Positions 24,601-36,600 of a DNA stretch of 64,000 nucleotides are shown here, in pieces. The stretch comes from Galbula dea (Eukaryota > Chordata > Aves > Piciformes > Galbulidae). Below the pieces are notes generated by a model. The model saw only the letters and a list, made by a program, of their open reading frames with translations, ran no database searches and had not been told where the DNA came from. How positions within the stretch are numbered: the first letter of the stretch is position 1; each line of letters begins with the position of its first letter. Position numbers and translations under genes: made by a program. The stretch spans positions 1,674,001 to 1,738,000 of the forward strand of contig VWZX01005690.1 in assembly GCA_013399015.1 (NCBI GenBank), written 5' to 3'.

Positions 24601-27600
24601 CAGTGCCAAATGCAGCATTGCCCACTGCAGCCAGACAAGCCATTCCCAGCCCAATGCTCAGTAGCTCCTGGCTATGTCTGCAATTACTTTCCAGAGAGTT
24701 TTGGCTCTCCTAGAGTGACAGACACTGCCAAGCCTGGGCACTGGGCACTGCCCACTAGGCCAACAGGCCCTGCAGATCCTGAGGCTGCTCTACCACACAC
24801 GTCCCCTGCCTTTTCTAATGAGCTAAACGAGTCCCTGTGGTCCTGTCAGGCAGCTGAGCTTTGTAGAGGAAGGACTGTGCATGAGCTTGGAGGTGGGCTG
24901 GGAGACCCTGCTCCTCCACAGTCCCACACAACCCCAACAGCCAGGCTGGCAGCTTGTGCCTGCTCAGCGGGATGGCAGTGGCTGGCATCCAGCTCCCACC
25001 ACAAGCAGGAAAGCCTCCACTGGAAAGAAGACGAATGTGCTAATCTCCATGTCCTGATAGGACCCGACTGGGAATCTGAGGGACCTAAAATAAAGCAAAA
25101 GCCCAAGTTCCAAGTGCAGGCATCCTTAGTTTAGGTGCCTCATCTGCATGTCAGCACCTATGTAGGGCACCGAGATTTTCAGCGGTGCTGGCATCTCACC
25201 AAGCAGCCGTAGGAGGAACACTCAGCACTTCCCAAACCCAGTCTGCTAACCTTATGCCTGGCTGCAGTGTTACCACCTCGGAGGTTAGCATCACCCCGTG
25301 CCCAGAGGGCAAACACTTTCTGCCAGAGAGTGCCTGGAGACAGGGATTTGAGGAATGGTTCCACAAAGATGGGAGCAGCCACCAAGACACGCACAAAACC
25401 CACAGGGTGGAGCTCAGAGCTGAGTCTTGTCTGGGATACGGTGGTGTGGGTCTTGTTCCTGCACAAAAGAGTGAGTACAAAACAGGGAGGATTAGCAGAG
25501 ATCAGGGACCATTCCAGCACAGGTCCAGGATAAGCACAAGGAACAGCCAGGCTCAAGCCTCCACACTGCAGCCAGGGATAGAAATGCTCGTTGTGCTTAT
25601 GAACAGCTCTGTTTGGTGTGAAGGATGCCAGCTGTCAGCTCACGGTGCTGGCACAGGGATCTGGGATGGTTTCCTCATCATCAGGATGAAGCAGTGCATT
25701 TACATATTGCCCTTATCACAGAGTGCAGCAACTGAGCACCCTGCTTGTTTCCTGCAGGTCCTATGCTGAAAACACACTCAGCATCTCACAGCAATGTCCA
25801 GCTCAGACAGGAGAAGTGCAGGAGCGAGGTCTAGCACAGACACAGAGATCCTCCCAAAACTAAGCCATCCTTATACCTCTGGCCTCAGCATTTCTCAAAT
25901 TCCCAATATAAACCCTCAGCAGGCATCCAGGAGAGTAGTGGCAGAAGAGTCAAGGCTGGACCACGTGTGTTGGCGGGGGCAGGGGAAGGCAAACCCCACT
26001 CAGGAGAAGTCCCAGCCACAGCATTTCCACGTCACTGAAAGCTGAAGTGGCAAACCAGCAGATGCTGTTCCCTGCAGATAGAGATAGTCTCCAAAAGCTC
26101 TTTTTTGGAAAAAGTTTTTGTTAAAGAAATTTTTATTTAAAGAAAATTAGCTGTTGACTTATTGCTCCCCCAGGGAGGAGATTCAGGAAATAAATTGCAC
26201 CCAGGCACTTGATGCTGTGACCTATGATGGAGAGCATCACCAGGAAACCTGGCTGCAAGGACAGAGTGCTTGTAGTAGTTTCAATGACCAGACTGGATCA
26301 TTCCACTGATCTGCTTGTGTGCAAGTGTCAGAAGATGATATCTAGTGAGACCTGTTTGTCAACACCCAGCTGCCCCTTGGGGGAACATGGACTGGGCAGA
26401 AATTACATTTTCAGACACATTTGGATACCTTCCTCACTCCCCAAAGTGCTTCACCTCCAAGAAATGTTGCACTAAACTCAGCGTAGCTGAGCGCTGCTAT
26501 ATCTCACTGAGTAGACTCCAGCCACCTTGTTGACTGTGACATGGCTGAAGCGAAGGTCCATTTATTGCTGCCAAAAATATCTCAAACTGAGAGCTAAGGG
26601 AGGGCCTCAGAAAGTGAGACTGTGCAGCTGGAAGGAGAGAAAGGAAGGATCTAAATACTGCCCTCAGCAGTATTACCTGATGGGTAAGGTGTAGTCATCC
26701 TCCTCTCAGGTGCATACAGAGAAGGACAAAAGGGAACAGGTACAAGATTCAGCAAGGGAAAAATTATACATCCTTAGAGTGATCAAGCCCTGAATGAGGC
26801 ACCCAGAAAAGCTGAGACATCTCCAGCCTGTGAGATGTTCAAAATTTGGCAGGACTCGTCCTGAGACAGCTGAGCCAACTTTGAAGTTAGTCCAGCTTTG
26901 AGAAGGGGTTGGACCAGAGCCTTCCAGTGCTCCTCTCCAATCTCAACTCTTCTGCAATGCTAATTCTCTTCCCCCAACAACATCAGTTCAGACTTTGACT
27001 ATCAGCAGCTCGGTAAACACGACTCAAAGGCAAGGTGGAAACACAGGGCAGGGAGGGGACACAAAACAGTGCCAGCCTCCAGCCCTCCCAAGGCTTTGGG
27101 CAGAGCTCCAAAACCACATAACTTAAGACTTGCAATCCCTGAAGAGTATCAATGTGCCCCAAGATGGATAGTGCTCAGTTACCTCCATGTCCAGCAGAGC
27201 TGCATAAACAGGACATGATTATCTTGTAAAAATATTTGGTTGTGTTCTTAAATCCACATTCCTGGTTTAACAGCAAGATCACCGGCCCACGAAACGGGAT
27301 CCAAACACAGATATTTACATCTTCTCAAACCTGCCAGCAGCTTCCTCCCAACCACAGAGTCTCTGGATGGAGAGCACAGCACAGCACAGCACTTGGCTTT
27401 TCTGTGGCTTTGTTCTCTATCACAGCCTTCTCTTTCAAATTCCCTCTAAACACAAGCTGCACAGGACAAATCTGCCTCAGGAAAAGCCCAGCTCATAGGG
27501 GAAAGATTTAACCTTTCATGACTTGCTCCAGCTGTGTGATAGCTGTGTTCCAGAAGAGTCTCAGTACCCAGGCAGCAGGTCTGGCAGCAGAGCTTTACCT

Positions 27601-30600
27601 CCCTGGAGCCTGTCCCAGTCCTTATCAGGGAAGATCCTGATGCACAGAAGTAGCTCCAAGTATCTTCAGCAGGAGTTACTTCCACATGGGCAGCTTGGAC
27701 TGGTCCCAGCCTGCCTGCAGCTCCCCATTTACAGGAAAGTATCCCCATCCTGGATGCCCAGGGCCAGCCCCAAGCTCCCCTTTTGGATTCCAGGTATGAA
27801 ATAACACAACTGTGGAGTGGTTTCTCTTCAGAGTAATTCAAATCCTTTCCTCCTATTTTGACTGAGGACCACTAAAAGCTTTGAGATGCTGCAATGACTA
27901 AGAGACAGAGTAAAGAGGTAAATAAAGTAGGTGAGAATAAACTTCACTGACTTTGGTTGCATAGAGAATTCATTTGCACCCCTGAGAACATCTTGTAACC
28001 CAGCATCTTCTTCCATCACCTCAGAATTCCACTCCTGACTCCCAGGGACAATTGTCACTGCTAACTTGATAACGCTGCTGTGTCTGGCTTTGGAGGAGAC
28101 AAAGCCTCTCAAACATGCTATTCATCACTTCCAAAGCAATCTTCCTGCCTTTGTTGCTTGCACACGCAGCAAAAGAGAAGCACACAAATCTCAATCTTTA
28201 TAGACAACCCAACTGTTTGGGAAGGAATACACAGAGAATAAGGAAAGCCTTGTCTATTGGGAATTCAGACACTGCAAGGGACAGCTCACAGGGTTCTGCT
28301 CACTGAGAAGTCTTAAAGTGTTGCCATCAACTTCTCTACCTCTCAGCAACATCAGTTCCTTAAGGCTGCAGCAAAAGGCTTGCAATTCCAGTGGAACCCA
28401 GGGAATCAGGTTTGTTATAAAGCCCTGAGGCACCCTGGTGTGCTTTGCACACTTGGCTTTCTGGCAAGGCTCCACTAAAACAACATAGCTATGTGATCTG
28501 GGGAATTGTTGCCCTCCTAGATCCAATGATATCTTGCAGTGTTGCTTCTTTGTGCCATGCTCCTCCCTAAAGACAAGGAGGGTCAGCCCTGGGATGGAGG
28601 TTTGGTTCCCTGACCCTGGGCAGGGAATCTGAATGTGAACATCCTGGTAATGTCATTAGGAATATATCAACACTACCCGAAAGGGCACAGGGAAGGAAGC
28701 AAGCTCACTCCAACAGCTTCACCAACAGTAGTGCTCAGCACATACCCTCAGAGATATGGGTACACCCAGAAGAGGTCAATCTTTGGCATCTCTTTGAAGC
28801 AATGAAAGCAGGACATGAAAACAGAGTGAGAGCAGTCCAACTGATGCTGGGAGCAGATACAGATTGCTTGTCAAAACACAGGGAGACTACACAAGCTTCA
28901 GGGACTTAGTTCCAGTGCACCCACATGATGCCCATTTGCAGCTCTCCACACGTGTAAGCCTCACAAAGTCAAAAGGCACCGACCCACAAGATCCAAGTGT
29001 CTGCTCACCAGAGAACCAGCACTGGTGCCATCTGGAGAGCTGACATACCACCCATCAGACTGAGACATATACTCTCAGCTCTGCAAGTACACAGGACTCT
29101 GCCTCCCAGACCTGGAGACTGAAGCGTGTGCCTGGCACAGCTCAGCACTGAGGGAACAGCCACATCAATGTCCCTGCCTTGCTCCCACAACACACACCTC
29201 CCTCCTCAGCTTCCCCAGGGGGGATCACATCTGTTAATCCTGGCTTGTTGCCATCTTCCCCTTAGCCCACCGGTGAGATACACCAAGATCCTGAAGCTGA
29301 GGTGGTTAATTCTTTCCAGTCTAAAGCCTAAAACAAGTAAAATTCAGTGAGCAGAAGCTTTCCTATAGTGCTAATTTGCACTGGAAACCAGAGCTGTAAA
29401 CGGCACCAAATTACATCCTAGAAGATATACAGTACACAACCACAGGGGAGGCAATTTTTGCTGAGAAGAAAGACAGCATGAATGGGCTGAAAGGCTGAAT
29501 AGATGGGGGAAAAATTAAACAGAAAATGAAATGAACAGAACAAGAACTGAACTACTGACATATGCATCCTCATCCTAACTGTGGTACCTGGCTGCTTCTC
29601 AAGCAGTGTACTTCAAAAGCAATGTAAAACATTTTCATTCTCCTGACAACCAACCCATTTCTCTCTCTACACATCAGCTCTGTGCTTGCAGAAGGAGGCT
29701 GCAGCATTCTGTACAGTAGCCAGGAGCTTTTTTTTTTTCTTTTTCAGTTGTAAATACATTATTCTTCAGATAGGGGATTGAGCATCTTTTCTTCCATGCA
29801 AACATGATGCTTATGTTCAGTGCATGCTGTGGTGTTAGCAGTGTAAACAAGCCTCAGCCTTGTACTGCACAGATAAGGTGCAGTGCAAGTGAACAGTGTT
29901 GGGTGGCAGCCCCACAGTCTCAGGGCTGCCACTCAGACATGCTTTGGTCATGTATAAAAACCAAGAAGCACTTATAAAAAATGTAAAGAACTGGCTTTCT
30001 TCTGCTCCAGCTACCTATTTCATAACACAACTTTGGAGCTGGTGTGGCTCTTTAACATCACTGTCAGAAGGATTTGATCCACCAACCCTCCAGCCCATGG
30101 TGACACTAATTCTTTCCCTCTCATTTAAAAGATAAAAGGTGCTGCCTCCCCTCCTCCCTCCACACAGCCCCACGCATCACTGCAGTCCTGCAATACCTTT
30201 GTCCGACATCACTCCCCAAGGATCCGATCCTCCGAGTCGGTAAAAGGGGGCTCACCCCATGGACATCTTCCGTCGTCACTGGTGGGACAGTTTTTACATG
30301 GGAATTGCTCTCCGAAGGGGAATTCTTCAGCTTGGCTCTTGCCATCCTGTGTGCTTTGGCTGCCTCTCCAACCTCCTCCTCTTTCCCCCCTGAACTCTCT
30401 CATACATAGCAATCCTCACCGCATTCAGTTTAGAGCTGTCGGCACGTACCATCTCCTTCATTCTTCTCTCTCCCCACTCACAGCTGCTCAGTGGAACAAT
30501 CCTGCCCTGTACATTTATTTTGGTAGTGAGGGGAGTCCAGGCAAACTCCCTGGCCTCGCTGCTGCAACAAATTTGGCGCAAGGCAAACGAGAAAGTAGCC

Positions 30601-33600
30601 ACAATGCAGAAATCTCTGAAATGGCTTTGTTTAGTAAATAATGTAATTGCCTTGGCTGCCTCCTTTAAAAAAATGATTGCATTGCTCTTATCATCACAAC
30701 CAGGGCAGGGCCTGAGGGATTATTTTTTCCCCATCCCTGTTTTTCAGTAGCAACGTGAGGGGGAGGAAGTTATTTTATCTTATTCTTTTTTGTAAAGAGC
30801 AGTGTGTGGACTGCTTGCCAGGGAACAGACTCAGCACACTTGGCTCACAGACACAACGCAGCAGAGCAAGGTCCCCTCCGAAATGCACCCGCTGTGAACT
30901 GAGTAGAAAGGAACTCACTGCTGCTTCCCTCCCAGCTGCCGTCTGTCATGAAGCTCAAGCACTGCTCACCCAGCCAGGCTAAAAAAGCACCTGCAGAGGT
31001 GCACACATCCTGTCCCAGGACAACCCAGCTTTCCCTCTGCAGGTGAGAACAAAAGCTGCTTCTCCTTGAACGTACTTGGCATCAATTTCTGAAGATGTCA
31101 AATAGAAAAGGGACTTCTCTGTGCTCAGGGATATTCCAATCTGGAGCTAAACCCTGTGCACGGGTGGGACTGGGCAGGGAAAGTTGTGCTTCCCACCCTA
31201 TTCTGGGGATACTACCAGTCCATAGCTGCTCCTGGTCGTGCTTGATGACATCCCTCAACACTGAGCATTTTCAGGAGGACCACAACGGTGCTGCAGCACT
31301 GGTCCAGAGTTATAAGCCTGGGGCACTGGGTTCAGCACCACTAACAGCGGCGGCAAGGCACCGCCTCACTGCATCCCAACATCACCCCACGATATCCCAG
31401 CATCACTCTACAGCACGCCATCACCACCCCATGACATGCTAATATTGTCCCACAGCACGTCAACATCATCCCACAGCATGCCAACAACACCTCATGGCAT
31501 GCCATCATCATGCTGTGACATGCCAACACCAACCCGCCGCATACCAACATCACCCTCTGATATGCAAACACCACCCTGTGACATGCCAAGACCATCCCAT
31601 GACATAGAATGTCAACATCACCCCATGACATGCCCATACTACCCCAAAGCACACCAGTGCTGCCTCACAGTGTGTCACTGCTGCCCCACCACACACCCCT
31701 ATTGCTGCCCCCAGGCACAATTTAGATAAAGAGGAAATCCACCAGTGAGACATCACAACAGGAAAAGCCAATGCAAATAATCAAACTCCACCACAGGATT
31801 TCTTTAAAATGAATATGATGTACAAAGAGTCAGCACAGTGGTAGCTGGAAGGGTCTTCCCAGGGTCTGAGAACAGACAGTTGTGTAAGGGCTGTCTCTGA
31901 TCTAAGGGCAGAAGCTACCCTGAAACAGGAACTCTGGCATCCAAAGTACTTCACTTTCAGAATAATGGGCTGACATTTTCCTCTGGCACCAGCTGTGTGC
32001 CCTGAGCACACTGCACTCTGCCACAGCCCTCCAAGGCAATCAGGGCACCCAGCACTGCCACTCTGCACCAAACTCTAGAAGGAAAGGCCAGTCCTTTGCT
32101 TCTTCCTTCTCAGTGAACTGCTAGGCCTGAGCTCTGCTTCTGTTCTGTCCCCAAAGAGCAGTACTTTGGCTTACCCTGTGACACAGAGGCAGTCCCTGTC
32201 TGCCCTGGGAAGAGAAACTAAGTCCTCATTTCCTGTTAACCAGTCCCTTGTTTCCCTACTCACAGCATTATTTCTTAATGGGATTTCACTGTAACACATG
32301 CTTTATTTCAGCATTTTGAAATGTAAAATGGATAAAAACCCACAGCCCATTTACTGATGTGCCAGCTTTCAGCATACATTTAATTTCTCCTTTTCCCTCA
32401 AAATGATTCATTAGCTCAATGCAATCGGTTTCTAACAGAACCATTCTTTTCTGCTTCATGATTTGCTTCAGCCTCATCCTCAACTTATTGCTCCCTATCT
32501 GTTTCCTTCAGGGTGTTGTTCTCAAGCCCCAGCAAAATTACTGCTGTCAGTCCTCTGGAGCTGACAGTGCCCACCTCAGGGCCTGAGGAACCCTCCTGGA
32601 CAACTGGAATCTCTGGGCCTGGGGCAATCAGAGCTCTCTTTGAGGGAGTTATTTACAAAGTCTACATTGTATTGTACCCCTAATTCCAGAAGAACATTAA
32701 TTTCAGGATTGAGGCTTGATGTGAAAAGTGGCTTATGCTTAAACTATAATCCCAGCCCTAATGTCATCAAGCAGCAGCACTGAACAGAAGAGCTATTAGG
32801 GAAAGATCTGGGGTATTTTAACAGAAAATGGTAACTCTCCTATCATACTTCTGCTGTATAAAAGGTGACAAAAACCACATCAAAGAACCCTTTGAGAAAC
32901 TCAGTTCCTGCCTGCAGGAGCCTCTACATGAAGACTCCTTTTCTCAAACACAAACCAAGGCACAAAAATAAGCAGAGAGGGGAGTGATCTGAGGCAGGAT
33001 CAGAAGAAACTGCAAACAGAGCTGCTGATTTGAACAGCCATTTCCTGTCCAAGGGAGAAAAGAGGTCGGCTGATGCTGAGGAGAACCTCTCTGAGGCTGG
33101 ATAACCCCACAGGGCTATTTAGGCTGCTCAGATGTGTGTCAGGCTGCTGAAACAGTTCCTTTGCTGTAGCTCTGTCAGAAAAATACTCCTCTCTCAGGCA
33201 AAGAAATATGTTCCACGCTTCACCTACAGCCCCAGCAGTGTCTCTCCTCCCAAACCAGCTCCCAGTCAGTCACCAGGTGCTGTCATGTCAGTAAGAGCAG
33301 CTGAAGTAGAAGGAGTGAAGCAGGAACTCAGAGGAAAGGCAACCCAGAGCTGTCTAGGTCACTAAGCCACCAGCTGTGCAGGAAAAGCTCCCTGGTCCTC
33401 TTGGCTGGGAGACAGGGCACTGGTGAGAAGAAAAGGAAACATAGAATAATGGAATAGTTTGGGTTGGAAGAGACCTTTAAAGGTCATTTATTCCAACCCC
33501 CCTGCACTGAACAGGCACATCTTCAACTAGATTAGGTTGTTCAAAGTCCCAAACCACCTGACCTGCAATACTTCCAAGGATGGGACATCTACCACCTCTC

Positions 33601-36600
33601 TGGGCAATCTGTGCCAGTGTCTCACCACCCTCAGTGTAAAAATGCCCAAATCTCTCCTTTTTTTAGTTTAAAATCATCACCCCTTGTCCTGTTGCAGCAT
33701 TAAAAGACATTTAAGATTAAGTGCAGGTTCCCTGTGCTGGTGATGCCTATTCATGGCTGCTATGTGCTTATCCTGAACTCAAACAATGCAACAGGCAAAA
33801 TGCATCACAGAGTGCATCCAGAATGCTCCTTCCACTGGAAAACTGCACGTTCCTAGAAAGAATCACATCTGTAAAGGTAACCCAAAGTACATCTTGGTGA
33901 GTCTGCTCTGCAGGGACACATTGTCTGTGTTTCCACCCACAGTATACAAGGGTAAGCTACACATCAAACACCTTGTTTGTACAGTGTGTTCTTCAAGGGA
34001 ACCCAGGAGTGAAAAACCAACAAAACACAACCTTGTAACATCAAACTCTGACTAAGAATTCCTCTGGCCCAGAAATATTTGCCCAGCTATCTGAATGCCA
34101 AACATCTGACTGTAAGCTGGGAAATCAATGTTTAATTTTAGTTTGAGAGCCCATTACAAGATGCTGATTTCTCATTTCAGTGCCTGCATTATGCAGAGAC
34201 CACTGCTGTGCTGGGGGCTGGAGAGCTGGCTGGGAACTGCTGAGTGGCAGTTGCAGTGGCAATAGAATATCTGAAAATAAGATTTAGAAAGAAGCAAATT
34301 TGTCATTAGTCTTAATTGAATCCCCAGCAATTGCATTGCTAAACATCCTCCTTTGATCTAGGTACCTTTCACTCCCAACTGCCAAAACTCCTTTCACAAA
34401 CCTATCCAACTTATTAATAAAGCATGACCTGGCCCATTATAACCAGTTGATGACACAGGAAGTCATTGGGTTTATTTCATTTTCTTCTGGTAAACAAACA
34501 TGTTAGTCTGAGACACAACCCAAAAGTGTCAGTGTGCAAAGCCTTCTGCAAGAGCTGCAACTTTAATGTATTTTAGAATCCTGAAAAGTCACCGTGGAAA
34601 GCACTGACTATGCAAAAATACTTCCAAAGCCACAAAAGGTAACTTGTATAGGAGCATGGAAAACATCTGCACTCATGACCACATCAGCATCTCATGGGAG
34701 ACTTTATCAGCCATGGTAGAGCTGCTGCTCTTCAGGAGGGGCTGCGTTCATGTAAATTCAGCAATAATTTGAGGATCCTGAGATGAAAAGTCATTAAGGT
34801 TTATTATTACCTCAAAAGTCATTAAGGTTTATTACTACCTCTCTGAAGAACCCCCTGGTTCTAGGGACCCACTGGTGAGCCACTCTAGGTTTCCACTGGG
34901 ACTATCACTTGGCCCCCTCTAGCTGCTCCTCACCAGGTAGGTTTGGATCTGTGCTGCCTTTGCAGGGCAGCCCTGACCCACAGTTATTTAATATCTCCGA
35001 AGCAAAGCAAGGTTGGATGTGATTTTATCACCACCACAAACACTTCCTATGTTTCAAAACTCCAAGAAATACAACAGCATGACATTAATGGTGTAATACA
35101 TTTCAGAGCGCTGCTAATTCTTTGACTAACATTACAAACCCCTCTGGCCCAGCCGTTTGCTGAAGTGCTTTTCAAGAAGTGCACACACGCTGGTTTTGCC
35201 CTTTCGGTCACTGGGGAATGCCCTACATTGTCACCCTGCATTCTGCAAAATTGCTTTTCAAAAGCTGCCAATGCTTTGAGGTTGCCAAGGCTCAGACCAC
35301 GCCCACCGCGAGGCTCCTGCAGCCAGGCTAGCACCGAGCCGCACAAAGCAGCGCTCTATAAGCACCCTCTACAATAGATCTGGCTGGAAAGGGCAGTGGT
35401 TTTGAGGAAATAAAAAGACTTATTTTTCTTCCTGTTTACTAATTGTTCTTTTTCCCAATGAGAAGTTAAAATCACAGAAGACAGAACTTCTGCTTCCTCA
35501 CTAGAATGTTTTTTTCCTCTGACACTTATTTCAGCTTCAAATAAAACATTGGATGGTGAGTCCTACCTGCTGTTCATAGAGACATGCATCAAGCTGACCT
35601 GGGGCTTCCCAGGGGCTGCTCCCCATGAGACATGCATCCTTCAAGCAGCAGAAGTGTGGTGCTGCCTGAGTACTGCTCCACACCAAGATGGTGTCAGGCT
35701 GGCCCACAGCAGCACTTTGCAATTCAAAGTACTTGCAAATGTTGTCTTCATTTAAGCTCCTGTAGCCTCCATATCTGATGGGTCACAGCTCCTGCCTTCC
35801 CCTCTCCTGTGAGCAGGTGCCCTCAGCAGCAGATTGCCAAAGATAATGGAAGGATTTCCCAAGACTTCAGTTTTCTTTGAGGTGAATCCATGTCTTGGCA
35901 TTTCCACAGACAGAATCAGTAATGGGCTGTAAGTAGCAGGACAGTGACACAAGAAAGCATCTCAGTGACTCTCCTACCTGCATACGTGGTGCACAGAGAC
36001 ATTATTATTATTGACCATATACATCACTGTCACACTAAGAGGTCCCAATCAAAACAAGCCTCTCTTTCCCTGGGCTCAGCAAAGGAAGGCAGCCTTTTTT
36101 TGACCTGAAGACTGAAGAGGGCCAGGATGCAAGAGGAGGATGTAAAGCAGGATGGAGAGGGAGGGGAAAAAAAGTCCAACCCTCAATGAATTTGCAGGAG
36201 CTTGTAAGAGGTTATAGCTTCTTTGGGCCCTCCAGCTAAGAAAGGAGAAAGTCATTATTTCAGTGGAATTTCTCCATGCACTATGTGGAGTACACCAAAA
36301 CCTAGAGGACATGCAGGAGATAGGAGAGTCTTCCCAAGGGACATTTTTGCAGCTGGAGATGCAGTGCAGATGGAGCAATACACACTGAGGTTGGGGTAAG
36401 AGCAGGTTTCTGCACTGTCTGCTCGCCAGCATCTGGGGCACCAGTAAGTCAAGCCAAATGCCCCGTCTTGCATTTCATTCCACTGGTTTCTCTTCCCTCC
36501 ACACACTGCCTTGGCAGGGTTAATGCCTTTGCACCACAGGCACTGACGAGTTCCCCAAGAATCTGTCAGATGGATCTACACCACTGTGAGTTCTCCTTTG

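Larger units (their letters stand above)
19088..30196 (-). other. KCNT1: KCNT1 intron between form-B exons 1 and 2
   Basis: An 11.1-kb intron. It holds a (CAGA)n tract at 19681-19699, an 18-bp tandem repeat at 20298-20369, CR1 copies at 22284-22670 and 23981-24560, and a (GCACA)n tract at about 27373-27393. Between 24.6 and 30.2 kb I see nothing but unique-looking noncoding sequence and short homopolymers. Confidence 0.75.

Noticed and set aside
31381..31700. CRISPR array
   Set aside because: Repeats are contiguous without unique spacers, and the genome is that of a vertebrate.
31341..31729. Open frames of about 100 codons on both strands
   Set aside because: They come from the 21-bp minisatellite, whose period is a multiple of three.
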